Notes: a model not told the origin generated them from the letters alone. A stretch of 64,000 bases of DNA from Streptomyces diastatochromogenes (GCA_026913215.1 JAPTYK010000001.1:2666001-2730000), one strand, 5' to 3'; positions 9,410 through 19,494 are shown, counted from the first letter of the stretch. A program made the numbers and translations.

Positions 9410-11017
9410 ATGCAGCAGGCACCTGTGCTGTCGAGTGCGGCGGATCCCGCCTCGCCGGCCTGGCAGGCCAACGAGGCGGCGCACCACGAGCTGGCCGCGG
9501 CCCTGCGCGCCAAGCTCGCGGCGGCCGCCCTGGGCGGTGGTGAGAAGTCCAGGGCACGGCACACGGCGCGCGGGAAGCTGCTGCCGAGGGACCGGGTGGA
9601 CACGCTGCTCGACCCGGGCTCGCCGTTCCTGGAGCTGGCGCCGCTGGCGGCGAACGGGATGTACGGCGACCAGGCCCCGGCGGCCGGGGTCATCGCGGGC
9701 ATCGGCCGGGTGAGCGGCCGGGAGTGCGTGATCGTCGCGAACGACGCGACCGTCAAGGGCGGCACGTACTACCCGATGACGGTGAAGAAGCACCTGCGGG
9801 CGCAGGAGGTGGCGCTTGAGAACCGTCTCCCCTGCCTCTACCTGGTCGACTCGGGCGGCGCCTTCCTGCCGATGCAGGACGAGGTCTTCCCGGACCGGGA
9901 GCACTTCGGCCGGATCTTCTACAACCAGGCCCGGATGTCCGGCGCGGGCATCCCGCAGATCGCGGCGGTCATGGGCTCCTGCACGGCCGGCGGCGCGTAC
10001 GTGCCCGCGATGAGCGACGAGGCCGTGATCGTGCGGAACCAGGGCACGATCTTCCTGGGCGGTCCGCCGCTCGTGAAGGCGGCGACCGGCGAGGTCGTCA
10101 CGGCCGAGGAGCTCGGCGGCGGCGAGGTCCACTCCCGGATCTCCGGCGTCACCGACCACCTGGCGGAGGACGACGCGCACGCCCTGCGGATCGTGCGGAA
10201 CATCGTGGCCACGCTCCCCGAGCGCGGTCCGCTGCCCTGGAAGGTCGAGCCGGCCGAGGAGCCGAAGGTCGACCCGTACGGTCTCTACGGGGCCGTGCCC
10301 GTCGACTCCCGCACCCCCTACGACGTGCGCGAGGTCATCGCCCGGGTCGTGGACGGCTCGCGCTTCCAGGAGTTCAAGTCCGAGTACGGGCAGACGCTGG
10401 TCACCGGCTTCGCCCGGATCCACGGCCACCCGGTCGGCATCGTCGCCAACAACGGCATCCTGTTCGCCGAGTCCGCCCAGAAGGGCGCGCACTTCATCGA
10501 GCTGTGCGACCAGCGCGGGATCCCGCTCGTCTTCCTGCAGAACATCACCGGCTTCATGGTCGGCAAGGCGTACGAGCACGGCGGCATCGCCAAGCACGGC
10601 GCCAAGATGGTCACGGCCGTGGCGACCACCCGGGTCCCGAAGCTGACGGTCGTCGTCGGCGGTTCGTACGGCGCGGGCAACTACTCGATGTGCGGCCGGG
10701 CCTACTCCCCCCGCTTCCTGTGGATGTGGCCCAACGCCAAGATCTCGGTCATGGGCGGCGAGCAGGCCGCCTCCGTCCTCGCGACCGTCAAGCGCGACCA
10801 GCTCGGCGACGAGTGGAGCGCGCAGGACGAGGAGGCCTTCAAGGCCCCGATCCGCGAGCAGTACGAGACGCAGGGCAGCGCCTACTACGCGACCGCCCGG
10901 CTGTGGGACGACGGGGTCATCGACCCGATGGAGACCCGGCAGGTCCTCGGCCTCGCCCTGACCGCCTGTGCCAACGCGCCCCTGGGTGACCCCCAGTTCG
11001 GCGTCTTCCGGATGTGA
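9410..11017 (+). CDS. acyl-CoA carboxylase beta subunit (methylcrotonyl-CoA type)
   Basis: Carboxyltransferase, 535 aa, which transfers CO2 from biotin to an acyl-CoA. Crotonase-fold halves are visible. The N-half has [22 protein letters not shown] and [20 protein letters not shown]. The C-half has [20 protein letters not shown] and [20 protein letters not shown]. The GAFLPMQ sequence and operon partners (HMG-CoA lyase, isovaleryl-type dehydrogenase) favour 3-methylcrotonyl-CoA carboxylase of leucine degradation over acetyl- or propionyl-CoA carboxylase. ATG start with AAGGGAG upstream. Probably controlled by the two palindromes just upstream. Confidence 0.9.
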   Translation: MQQAPVLSSAADPASPAWQANEAAHHELAAALRAKLAAAALGGGEKSRARHTARGKLLPRDRVDTLLDPGSPFLELAPLAANGMYGDQAPAAGVIAGIGRVSGRECVIVANDATVKGGTYYPMTVKKHLRAQEVALENRLPCLYLVDSGGAFLPMQDEVFPDREHFGRIFYNQARMSGAGIPQIAAVMGSCTAGGAYVPAMSDEAVIVRNQGTIFLGGPPLVKAATGEVVTAEELGGGEVHSRISGVTDHLAEDDAHALRIVRNIVATLPERGPLPWKVEPAEEPKVDPYGLYGAVPVDSRTPYDVREVIARVVDGSRFQEFKSEYGQTLVTGFARIHGHPVGIVANNGILFAESAQKGAHFIELCDQRGIPLVFLQNITGFMVGKAYEHGGIAKHGAKMVTAVATTRVPKLTVVVGGSYGAGNYSMCGRAYSPRFLWMWPNAKISVMGGEQAASVLATVKRDQLGDEWSAQDEEAFKAPIREQYETQGSAYYATARLWDDGVIDPMETRQVLGLALTACANAPLGDPQFGVFRM

Positions 11018-11040
11018 AGGGCCCCCAGAAGATGCAGAGC

Positions 11041-12967
11041 ATGTTCGACACCGTCCTCGTGGCCAACCGGGGCGAGATCGCCGTCCGCGTCATCCGCACC
11101 CTGCGGGAGATGGGCGTGCGCTCGGTGGCCGTCTACAGCGACGCGGACGCCGACGCCCGGCACGTGCGGGAGGCGGACACGGCGGTGCGGATCGGTCCGG
11201 CGCCGGCCGCCGAGTCGTACCTCTCCGTCCCGGCCCTGCTCGACGCGGCCCGGCGGACCGGGGCGCAGGCCGTGCACCCGGGTTACGGGTTCCTCGCGGA
11301 GAACGCCGGCTTCGCGCAGGCCTGCGCCGACGCGGGCCTCGTCTTCATCGGGCCGTCCGCCACCGCGATCTCCCTCATGGGCGACAAGATCCGGGCGAAG
11401 GAGACCGTGGAGGCGGCGGGCGTGCCGGTGGTGCCCGGCGCGGCCGACCCCGAGATCGTCGCCGCGGCCCGTGAGCTGGGCGCGCCCGTCCTGCTGAAGC
11501 CCAGCGCGGGCGGCGGCGGCAAGGGCATGCGCCTGGTGCGGGACCTGGCGGTCCTGGAGGAGGAGATCGCGGCGGCCCGCCGGGAGGCGCGGGCGTCCTT
11601 CGGCGACGACACGCTGCTCGTGGAGCGGTGGATCGACCGGCCCCGGCACATCGAGATCCAGGTCCTGGCGGACGCCCATGGGAACGTGGTGCACCTGGGC
11701 GAGCGCGAGTGCTCGCTCCAGCGCCGCCACCAGAAGATCATCGAGGAGGCCCCGAGCGTCCTGCTCACCCCGGAGATCCGCGCCTCGATGGGCGCGGCGG
11801 CGGTCGAGGCGGCGCGCTCCTGCGGCTATGTGGGCGCGGGCACGGTCGAGTTCATCGTGCCGGGCGGCGATCCCTCCTCGTACTACTTCATGGAGATGAA
11901 CACCCGCCTCCAGGTCGAGCACCCGGTGACCGAACTGATCACCGGCGTCGACCTGGTGGAGTGGCAGCTGCGGGTGGCGGCGGGCGAGCCGCTGCCCTTC
12001 GCGCAGGAGGACGTCCGGCTCGACGGCTGGGCGATCGAGGCCCGGATCTGCGCCGAGGACCCCGCGCGCGGCTTCCTGCCCTCGGGCGGCACGGTCCTCG
12101 CGCTGCGCGAGCCGCAGGGGAACGGCGTACGGACGGACTCCGGGCTCTCGGAGGGCACGGAGGTCTCGTCCCTCTACGACCCGATGCTGTCGAAGGTCAT
12201 CGTCCACGCGGCCGACCGGCCGACGGCCCTGCGGAAGCTGCGCGCGGCCCTCGCCGAGCTGGTCACCCTGGGCGTCCCCACCAACGCGGGTTTCCTGCGT
12301 CGCCTCCTCGCCCACCCGGACGTGGTGAGGGGCGAGCTGGACACGGGCCTGGTGGAGCGGGACGCGGAGTCACTGATCGACGCCTCGGTGCCGGCGGAGG
12401 TGTACGCGGCGGCGGCCGCCGTGCGGCTCGCCGGGCTGGCCCCGGCGCCCCGGGACGGCTGGACGGACCCTTCTCGGTGCCGAACGGCTGGCGTCTGGGC
12501 GGCGCCCCGGCCCCGCTCTCCTTCCCCGTGCGCGTACCGGGCCTGGAGCCCGTGGCGGTCGAGGCCCCGGGTGCCGCCCGGGTCACGGCCACCGGGGTGA
12601 CCGTGACCGTGGACGGCGTCACCCACGCCTTCCGCCGCGCGGGCGGCTGGCTCGGCCGTGACGGCGACTCCTGGCACGTACTGGACCACGACCCCGTCGA
12701 GGCCGCCCTCTCCGGCGCCCGGCACGGGGCGCCGACACGCTGGCCGCGCCCATGCCGGGGACCGTGACGGTCGTGAAGGTGGCCGTCGGGGACGAGGTGG
12801 AGGCCGGGCAGAGCCTGCTGGTGGTCGAGGCGATGAAGATGGAGCACGTCATCTCCGCCCCGCACGCCGGCACCGTCACCGAGCTGGACGTCACGCCCGG
12901 CACCACCGTCGCCATGGACCAGATCCTGGCCGTGGTGACGCCCCGCGAGGAGGAGGACGCGGCATGA
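11041..12967 (+). CDS. acyl-CoA carboxylase alpha subunit (biotin carboxylase + BCCP), frameshifted
   Basis: Begins [20 protein letters not shown], the usual N-terminus. Biotin carboxylase ATP-grasp motifs include [14 protein letters not shown] (about residue 160), [15 protein letters not shown] [16 protein letters not shown], and [14 protein letters not shown]. The frame changes near 12470 (continuing [20 protein letters not shown]) and near 12735 (continuing [20 protein letters not shown]). The biotin attachment site [11 protein letters not shown] is near 12821-12853. The stop TGA overlaps the next ATG (ATGA). Upstream in-frame starts at GTG 11014 and ATG 11032 are possible. It works with the beta subunit as ATP-dependent 3-methylcrotonyl-CoA carboxylase. 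Confidence 0.88.
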
Positions 12968-13895
12968 GCGGACTGCCGATGACCGTGCCGGATCCCGCCC
13001 TGCCCGCCCGCGTGCGGATCCACGAGGTCGGTGCCCGGGACGGGCTGCAGAACGAGAAGACGGCCGTCCCGACCGAGGTGAAGGCCGAGTTCGTGCGGCG
13101 GCTCGCGGCGGCGGGACTGACGACGATCGAGGCGACGAGCTTCGTGCACCCGAAGTGGGTGCCGCAGCTCGCCGACGCCGAGGAGCTGTTCCCCCGGGTC
13201 AGGGACCTGCCCGTGCGGCTCCCGGTGCTGGTGCCGAACGAGCGGGGCTCGACCGGGCGCTCGCGCTCGGCGCCCGTGAGGTCGCCGTGTTCGCCTCGGC
13301 GACCGAGTCCTTCGCGAAGGCCAATCTGAACCGGACCGTCGACGAGGCGCTCGCGATGTTCGAGCCGACCGTCACCCGGGCCATAGAGGCCGGGCTGAAG
13401 GTCCGCGGCTATCTGTCGATGTGCTTCGGCGACCCCTGGGAGGGCGCCGTCCCCGTCGAGCAGGTCGTCCGGGTCACGAAGGCCCTCGCCGACATGGGCT
13501 GCGACGAGCTGAGCCTCGGGGACACCATCGGGGTCGCGACCCCGGGCCACGTCGCCCGGCTCCTGCGGGAGCTGAACGACGCCGGCGTGCCCACCTCCCG
13601 TGTCGCCGTGCACTTCCACGACACCTACGGGCAGGCCCTGTCCAACACCCTGGCCGCCCTGCGCCACGGGGTGACCACGGTCGACGCCTCCGCCGGCGGC
13701 CTCGGCGGCTGCCCGTACGCGAAGAGCGCGACCGGCAATCTCGCCACCGAGGACCTCGTGTGGATGCTCGACGGTCTCGGCATCGAGACCGGGGTCGATC
13801 TGGCCGCCCTCACCGCCACGAGCGTGTGGATGGCCGAACAGCTGGGCCGGCCCAGCCCTTCCCGTACCGTCCGCGCCCTCTCCCACAAGGAGTGA
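12964..13895 (+). CDS. hydroxymethylglutaryl-CoA lyase, frameshifted
   Basis: Cleaves HMG-CoA to acetoacetate and acetyl-CoA, the last step of leucine degradation. It is a TIM-barrel HMGL-like protein of about 310 aa. The N-terminal motif is VGARDGLQNEK. One base is missing near 13245; the sequence continues ALALGAREVAVFASATESFA, then AVHFHDTYGQAL and the catalytic loop GLGGCPYAKSATGN with its Cys. Four-base ATGA overlap with the carboxylase alpha gene, so translation is coupled. Substrate flow also needs a methylglutaconyl-CoA hydratase, which is not in this window. Confidence 0.9.
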
Positions 13896-13903
13896 CGATC
13901 ACC

Positions 13904-15064
13904 ATGTCCCTCGACCACCGGCTCTCCGAAGAGCACGAGGAACTCCGCCGCACCGTCGAGGAGTTCGCGCACGACGTCGTCGCGCCGAAGATCGGCGACT
14001 ACTACGAGCGGCACGAGTTCCCGTACGAGATCGTCGCCGAGATGGGCCGCATGGGCCTGTTCGGGCTGCCGTTCCCCGAGGAGTACGGCGGCATGGGCGG
14101 CGACTACCTGGCGCTCGGGATCGCCCTGGAGGAGCTGGCCCGGGTCGACTCCTCCGTGGCCATCACCCTGGAGGCGGGCGTCTCGCTGGGCGCGATGCCG
14201 GTCTACCGCTTCGGCACGGAGGAGCAGAAGCGGGAGTGGCTGCCGAAGCTGTGCGCCGGTGAGGTGCTCGGTGCCTTCGGTCTGACCGAGCCGGGCGCGG
14301 GCAGCGACGCCGGCGGCACCCGCACGACGGCCGTCCGGGACGGCGACCAGTGGGTCATCAACGGGTCGAAGTGCTTCATCACCAACTCCGGTACGGACAT
14401 CACGGGTCTGGTGACGGTCACGGCGGTCACCGGCCGCAAGCCCGACGGGCGTCCGCTGATCTCCTCGATCATCGTGCCGTCCGGCACCCCGGGCTTCACG
14501 GTCGCGGCGCCGTACTCGAAGGTCGGCTGGAACGCCTCGGACACCCGTGAGCTCTCCTTCGACGACGTCCGCGTCCCGGTGGAGAACCTGCTCGGCGAGG
14601 AGGGCCGGGGGTACGCGCAGTTCCTGCGGATCCTGGACGAGGGCCGGGTCGCCATCGCGGCGCTCGCGACGGGCCTCGCGCAGGGCTGTGTGGACGAGTC
14701 GGTGAAGTACGCGAAGGAACGTCACGCCTTCGGTTCGGCGATCAGCACGTACCAGGCGATCCAGTTCAAGATCGCCGACATGGAGACGCGGGCGCACATG
14801 GCCCGGATCGGCTGGCGCGACGCGGCCTCCCGTCTCGTCCTCGGCGAGCCGTTCAAGAAGGAGGCGGCCGTCGCGAAGCTGTACTCCTCCACGGTGGCCG
14901 TCGACAACGCCCGTGACGCCACGCAGATCCACGGCGGCTACGGCTTCATGAACGAGTACCCGGTGGCCCGGATGTGGCGCGACTCGAAGATCCTGGAGAT
15001 CGGCGAGGGCACCAGCGAGGTCCAGCGGATGCTGATCGCCCGGGAGCTGGGCCTCCCGGCCTGA
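13904..15064 (+). CDS. acdH: acyl-CoA dehydrogenase, probably isovaleryl/branched-chain (AcdH-like)
   Basis: 386 aa, intact. Motifs are GAFGLTEPGAGSDAGGTRTT, a central beta domain, YAKERHAFGSAISTYQAIQF, and the terminal QIHGGYGFMNEYPVARMWRD with GEGTSEVQRMLIARELGL. Streptomyces acdH, described for valine/branched-chain acyl-CoA oxidation, occupies this operon position; the symbol is assigned from context and memory. The Shine-Dalgarno AAGGAG overlaps the end of the HMG-CoA lyase gene. As last gene of the operon it is followed by a strong terminator. Expected to oxidise isovaleryl-CoA to 3-methylcrotonyl-CoA, the carboxylase substrate. Confidence 0.9.
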   Translation: MSLDHRLSEEHEELRRTVEEFAHDVVAPKIGDYYERHEFPYEIVAEMGRMGLFGLPFPEEYGGMGGDYLALGIALEELARVDSSVAITLEAGVSLGAMPVYRFGTEEQKREWLPKLCAGEVLGAFGLTEPGAGSDAGGTRTTAVRDGDQWVINGSKCFITNSGTDITGLVTVTAVTGRKPDGRPLISSIIVPSGTPGFTVAAPYSKVGWNASDTRELSFDDVRVPVENLLGEEGRGYAQFLRILDEGRVAIAALATGLAQGCVDESVKYAKERHAFGSAISTYQAIQFKIADMETRAHMARIGWRDAASRLVLGEPFKKEAAVAKLYSSTVAVDNARDATQIHGGYGFMNEYPVARMWRDSKILEIGEGTSEVQRMLIARELGLPA

Positions 15065-15081
15065 CGGGACGCGTGAAGAAG

Positions 15082-15110
15082 AGGGCGTGCGGCTTCGAGC
15101 CGCACGCCCT
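15082..15110. terminator. 13-bp perfect hairpin after acdH
   Basis: AGGGCGTGCGGCT and its exact complement with a 3-nt TCG loop. It lies between the convergent acdH and Tat-exported-protein genes, so it may stop transcription from both sides. No T-run follows, as is common in streptomycetes. Confidence 0.8.
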
Positions 15111-15123
15111 TCCGCGTGCCGGA

Positions 15124-15778
15124 CTAGCCGCCGTCACTCCGGCGCCCTCGCCCGGCGTGGCGTTCCGCTCCCGGATCCGGGCCGCGAGCGCGGCGAGGCG
15201 GGGGTCGAGCGGGCCGACGGCGATGGAGAAGAGGGACTCGTCCACCGGCTCGTCGTCACCGCCCCAGCGGACCACGCCGTCGCAGTCCGCGAGGATGGCG
15301 CGGACGGTGTCGATCTGGAGCGGGAACAGCGTTCCCCGCGTCGCCCCGATGCCCGGACGGATCCGCACGGCCGTGCCGGACGCGAGGTTCGACTCGGGGC
15401 GGTGGCGGCGCACCTCGCCGGCGGGGCGCCAGCCGGTGAGGTCTCCGGCGTGGAGCTCCTCCACCTCGTAGTGGAAGCGGCGCACGACGTGGAGCAGGAC
15501 GGTCTCGACGTCGCCGATCCACACCGGCACGGTCAGTCCGGCGCCGGCCACCGAGCGCGTCCACACCTGGGAGTCGCGGTCGACGTTCGTCTGGATGGTC
15601 CAGCCGTTGGCGGAGGTCGCCGGGCGCTTGGGCTTGCGGGCCCCGGGACGGTGCCGTCGGCGGTCCCCGCGTTCGGCGCGGCGACGGCGGTGGCGGACAG
15701 GACCGGGCCGAGGGCTGCGGTCGCGCCCACGACGGCGGCGGTCCGCACGACCGTACGGCGCGTCATCTTCTGCTGCAT
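15124..15778 (-). CDS. Tat-exported M15-peptidase-like protein with degenerate metal site
   Basis: Begins MQQKMTRRTVVRTAAVVGAT, a twin-arginine signal with a cleavage region near AVAAPNA. A GAGGAG Shine-Dalgarno supports the start at 15778. One base is missing near 15643. The mature part reads NGWTIQTNVDRDSQVWTRSV, then YEVEELHAGDLTGWRPAG, SNLASGTAVRIRPG and VVRWGGDDEPVDESLFSI. The last two align by pattern with the M15 D-Ala-D-Ala carboxypeptidase motifs SNHASGTAIDI and WGG...MHF. However, the three zinc ligands (His, Asp, His) are replaced by Leu, Arg and Leu, which argues for a pseudoenzyme or a new activity. The frame at the extreme C-terminus is uncertain; the stop used is the TAG complement at 15124-15126. 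Confidence 0.65.
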
Positions 15779-15806
15779 GTGCTGCACATCTCCTCTCAAG
15801 TCTTCG

Positions 15807-16121
15807 TCAGAACAGCCCGATCGCCAGGAAGGGCGCCAGGGAGGCCACCGCGCACACCGTCCAGAACACGGACCTCGGGGCGGGTGCCCGGCGCGCGAGG
15901 CGCGCGTTCACCAGGCCCCAGACGAGGCCGTAGATCCCGAGGACCGGTACGAGGATGACCAGCCACAGCAGCATGCCGTCGTTCTCGTTCGGGTCCTGCG
16001 TCGTCCACCCGAGGGCGGCGAGCGGCCCGTTGGCCAGGACGTACCAGACCAGGAAGTACGGAACGATTCCGGGCACGCCGAGCAGCAGGTTCACCACGGC
16101 CGGCACGAAAAGCTTCCTCAT
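15807..16121 (-). CDS. small membrane protein, three TM helices
   Basis: 104 aa. Hydrophobic segments lie at about residues 5-28 (FVPAVVNLLLGVPGIVPYFL), 48-68 (GMLLWLVILVPVLGIYGLVW) and 84-104. It is unrecognised beyond resemblance to generic Streptomyces integral membrane proteins. Same strand as its neighbours, 28 bp upstream of the Tat-protein start, so the two may be cotranscribed. Confidence 0.7.
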   Translation of the reverse strand: MRKLFVPAVVNLLLGVPGIVPYFLVWYVLANGPLAALGWTTQDPNENDGMLLWLVILVPVLGIYGLVWGLVNARLARRAPAPRSVFWTVCAVASLAPFLAIGLF

Positions 16122-16151
16122 GCGCCCATTCTTCGCGATCGGCGGGAGCCG

Positions 16152-18353
16152 CTAGACGCGGCTGAGCGCGTTGTAGTTCTCCAGGACCTGGTACAGGCCG
16201 ACGAGCTCGCGCCCGTACTGCGCCGCCTTGTCGCCGGTGCCGTTGTAGCGGGCGAGCAGGGCCTGCGTGTCGGCGAGGCCGGTGGTCAGCGACGGCGCGG
16301 CGATGCCGAGCTGGTGCGCGTTGTAGATCGTCAGGTACGCGACGGACCGGATGTTGTACTCGGGGTCCTGGAGCTGGTTCCAGACGGCCTTGGTGTCGGC
16401 GCTGGTCAGCGGGGTGCCGTTGAGGATGCCCTGCTGGATGCAGTAGTTCCGGGCCTGGATGGTGACCCAGGCGAAGATCTGGCCCCAGCCGGTGCTGCAG
16501 TCGTCCTTGAGGCCGGCCTTGACGGCCTCGTCGGCGACCGCGTCGAGCACGTTCAGCTTGCGCAGCTCCCACAGGACGGGGGCCTGGATGAGCGCCTTGC
16601 GGATCTTCAGCGTCCTGGCGAGGTTGGTGAAGAGGTAGTCGGCGTCGATGACGCGGTTGAAGGCCTCGGTGGTGGTGACGGCCCCGTAGGTGACCCAGTC
16701 GCCGTCCGCGGTCCAGCCCTCGCCGCCGGTCTCGGGGACGCCGATGGAGGTGAGGTACGACTGGATGTCGGCGAGCAGGGGCGCCTTGTACGCGGCCTGG
16801 TTGAGGTCCTTGTCCAGGCCGGAGACGATGCCGGCGGGCGGGTCGAAGTCCGCCTGGCCCTGGTCCCGGCCGGAGGCCATGTTGTTGTCGATGTTGATGG
16901 AGCCGGCGCCGGAGCCGATCGTGATCGTGGCGATCTGGTCGAAGGCCCACTTGTCCGGCAGCGGGTAGCCGAGGTTTCCGGAGAAGCCGGCCGACATGTC
17001 GGAGACGAAGGCGGTCTCGGCGTACCCGGCGTCGGTGACGCGCTGGCAGATGTTGCGCGGGCCGTAGACGCCGACCCGGTAGCCCGAGTTCTCGGTGACG
17101 GTGCGGAAGACGCCGCGGAAGTGCGGGAGGACGTTGGAGGTGACCTCGCCGTCCATGGCGTCGTAGTCGACGGCGAAGTAGATGATCGAGCCCGGCTTGA
17201 AGCCGTGCGCGCGCGCCCATTCGACGGCGCTGGTCGCGTCGACGCAGCCCTGGCCGTACTTGAAGTAGCCCACCGAGTCGGAGAACGTCTGGTAGATCGG
17301 GAAGCAGCGCAGCCCGGCGTTCTTGATCGTCTCCAGCTCGCCCGGCTGGATCTGCTTCTCGGGCGTCCTGCCGTTGGGGAACGGGTTGTAGAGGTACCGG
17401 CCGACGTACCTGTACCCGGCGTTGACGAGGGTCTGGGCGCGTTCCGGCGTGATCTTGGTGACGCCGTCGCAGGCGCTGCCCTTGCGGGTCTGGTCTCCGT
17501 ACGAGACGAGCAGCGAGGACCAGGTGGCGTAGTCGGCGACACCGGTGACCGGCAGCATGGAGAAGGCCTGGAAGGCCTCGACCTCGCTCTGGACCCCGCC
17601 GGTGAACTCGCCGAAGAGGACGTTGCGCTTGTTGAGGACCATCGCGGCCGTGAACAGGTACGCCCAGGTGGTGCTGTTGCCCTGGCCGATGGTGTGGGAC
17701 CTCAGGCCGGACTGGGTGCCGGGGCCGAAGTTGCCGTTGGCGACGCCGTCGGCCATGCCCAGCTCGTACTGGATGGCGAAGAGCATGGACTTGGCGACGT
17801 CGCGGGAGTGGTAGCCGTCGGCGGGGATGATGTAGAAGTCCCGGCGGTTCACATAGCGCGCGTTCAGCCAGCGCTGGACGGTGCGGATCTGCTCGTTGCC
17901 GCCGCTGAGGCTGACGTAGGCGTCCATGGTGAGCAGGGCCTTGACGACCTTCGGCTCCAGGGACGTGCCCGGGTAGGCGCCGTCGACGCCCATGTGGAGC
18001 TTGAGCTGCGCCACGGCGGCCTGGACCCGGCTGTTGTAGACGCCGTCGATCTCGCCGCCGTCGTAGCCCTTGCAGTACAGGGCGGACTGGATGATGCGGC
18101 AGAAGTTCGCCGACGGCATCGTGGAGGCGTTGAGGCTCGGGTACTTCGTCTGCAGCGTGGACAGCGTGGTGGGCCCGAAGGCGTTCGACAGGCTGGTGAT
18201 GCCCATCTCGTACTGGAGGGCCCGGGTGAGGGCGTACATGACCGTCCAGCCAGTCTTGCCGTCCTCGTCCAGCTTGGATATGCCCAGCATCGCCCCGTTG
18301 TTGTAGGTCGAGTTGATGAAGCGCTGGGCCCTCTCGACCATCGCGTCAGCCAT
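16152..18353 (-). CDS. peptidoglycan-binding / DUF1906 glycoside-hydrolase-like protein
   Basis: 733 aa, intact. The N-terminal half holds two peptidoglycan-binding-like repeats (YCKGYDGGEIDGVYNSRVQA, then FGPGTQSGL). Middle residues of about 330-540 match the DUF1906/Rv2525c-like glycoside hydrolase-like domain: GYRYVGRYLYNPF, GLRCFPIYQTF, SIIYFAVDYDAMDGEV and RVGVYGPRNICQRV, with the acidic Asp residues of a TIM-barrel hydrolase. A 200-residue all-alpha C-terminal region is unrecognised. Start ATG 18353 has AAGGAGATCC upstream. No signal peptide is visible, which is odd for a cell-wall-binding protein. Leaderless export, lysis-dependent release or an intracellular role are all open. Confidence 0.8.
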   Translation of the reverse strand: MADAMVERAQRFINSTYNNGAMLGISKLDEDGKTGWTVMYALTRALQYEMGITSLSNAFGPTTLSTLQTKYPSLNASTMPSANFCRIIQSALYCKGYDGGEIDGVYNSRVQAAVAQLKLHMGVDGAYPGTSLEPKVVKALLTMDAYVSLSGGNEQIRTVQRWLNARYVNRRDFYIIPADGYHSRDVAKSMLFAIQYELGMADGVANGNFGPGTQSGLRSHTIGQGNSTTWAYLFTAAMVLNKRNVLFGEFTGGVQSEVEAFQAFSMLPVTGVADYATWSSLLVSYGDQTRKGSACDGVTKITPERAQTLVNAGYRYVGRYLYNPFPNGRTPEKQIQPGELETIKNAGLRCFPIYQTFSDSVGYFKYGQGCVDATSAVEWARAHGFKPGSIIYFAVDYDAMDGEVTSNVLPHFRGVFRTVTENSGYRVGVYGPRNICQRVTDAGYAETAFVSDMSAGFSGNLGYPLPDKWAFDQIATITIGSGAGSINIDNNMASGRDQGQADFDPPAGIVSGLDKDLNQAAYKAPLLADIQSYLTSIGVPETGGEGWTADGDWVTYGAVTTTEAFNRVIDADYLFTNLARTLKIRKALIQAPVLWELRKLNVLDAVADEAVKAGLKDDCSTGWGQIFAWVTIQARNYCIQQGILNGTPLTSADTKAVWNQLQDPEYNIRSVAYLTIYNAHQLGIAAPSLTTGLADTQALLARYNGTGDKAAQYGRELVGLYQVLENYNALSRV

Positions 18354-18471
18354 GGATCTCCTTCGCAGATTGGCAACGCACGCGGAGAGGCGTCGCACCG
18401 TCGCCTGAACGAGGAGCCCCCCTCTCCAGAATCAGCCACGTTATTACAGTCGCTCCCCCTACTGATCAAAA

Positions 18472-18490
18472 TGAGGTTAGGCTAACCTAT
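18472..18490. promoter_or_regulatory. iron box (DmdR1/IdeR type) upstream of desF
   Basis: TGAGGTTAGGCTAACCTAT closely matches the actinobacterial iron box TTAGGTTAGGCTCACCTAA. It lies 51 bp before the desF start. Fe2+-loaded DmdR1 is expected to repress here. Confidence 0.85.
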
Positions 18491-18541
18491 CTTCGACCTG
18501 TCCGGACCGATCCCGGCCGACCAAGAAGGTGCCCTGACCCG

Positions 18542-19475
18542 ATGACGAACGCCGTCGAGACCGCCCCCTTCCAGTTCTTCTCCCTCCAGGTCGCCCGGAC
18601 CCGGCGGCTCGGCCCGTCCCTGGTCCGGATCACCTTCACCGGGGACGATCTGAAGCGCTTCGCCGCCGGGGGCCGCGACCAGTCGCTCTCCCTCTTCCTG
18701 CCGCACCCCGGCCAGGAGGCGCCGGTCCTGCCGCCGCTCGACGACCCGGACATGTACGCGATCCTCGGCGCCTGGCGCGCGATGCCCCACGACGAGCGGG
18801 CCGTGATGCGCTCGTACACCGTCCGCGAGCAGCGCACGGCCCCGCGCACGAGGTGGACATCGACTTCGCCCTCCACGGGGAGACGTCGGCCACCGGCGCG
18901 GCGGGCGTCGGCCCGGCCTGCCGCTGGGCGGCCGCGCCGAGCCCGGCGACCGGGTGGTGGTCCTGGGCCCGGCGGTCGCCGAGAACACGGGCGTCCGCTT
19001 CCGGCTGCCGGAGGACGCCGACTCCGTACTGATCTGGGCCGACGAGACGGCCCTCCCGCCGCCTCCGCGATCCTGGAGTGGCTCCCGGCCGAGACCCGCG
19101 CCCAGGTGTTCCTGGAAGTGCCCTACTCCGGCGACCGGATGGAGCTCGCGACCCGCGCGGACGCCACGGTCACCTGGCTCGTACGGGAGGAGGGGCGCCG
19201 TCCGCCGTGGACGCGGTGTCCGGCACCGCGCTGCCCGGGGCCGCCCCGTACGTCTGGATCGCGGGCGAGTCGGGGGCCGTGAAGGCGCTGCGCCGCCACT
19301 TCGTGCGGGACCGGGGCTGGACCGGCGCCGGGTCACCTTCGTCGGCTACTGGCGCAAGGGCCTGTCGGAGGACGCCCTGCGCGAGGTGCCGGACGAGACG
19401 CAGGAAGAGGCGCGGGCGGAGGCCCAGGTGGAGGCACAGACGGAGGTACAGGCGGGAGCACAGGTGGAGGCGTAG
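18542..19475 (+). CDS. desF: siderophore-interacting FAD protein / ferri-siderophore reductase, heavily frameshifted
   Basis: SIP/ViuB family, which reduces ferrioxamine-bound Fe(III) using NAD(P)H and FAD. The start frame gives FFSLQVARTRRLGPSLVRIT and the FAD-binding motif RSYTVREQR. Five or more frame changes follow, through pieces VVLGPAVAENTGVRF, ADSVLIWADETALP, ILEWLPAETRAQVFLEVPY, TALPGAAPYVWIAGESGAVK and RVTFVGYWRKGLSEDALREV. An unusual C-terminal tail is rich in Glu-Ala-Gln repeats (EAQVEAQTEV). Gene position directly upstream of desA, plus an iron box, identifies it with desF (SCO2781 in S. coelicolor by memory). Confidence 0.85.
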
Positions 19476-19494
19476 CGAACCGGCCATCACCCAC

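Noticed and set aside
15087..18485. Very long plus-strand open frame (over 1100 codons) opposite the DUF1906-type gene
   Set aside because: Composition is Gly/Val/Ala/Asp/Arg-rich antisense shadow typical of high-GC DNA. The minus strand carries the recognisable domains.
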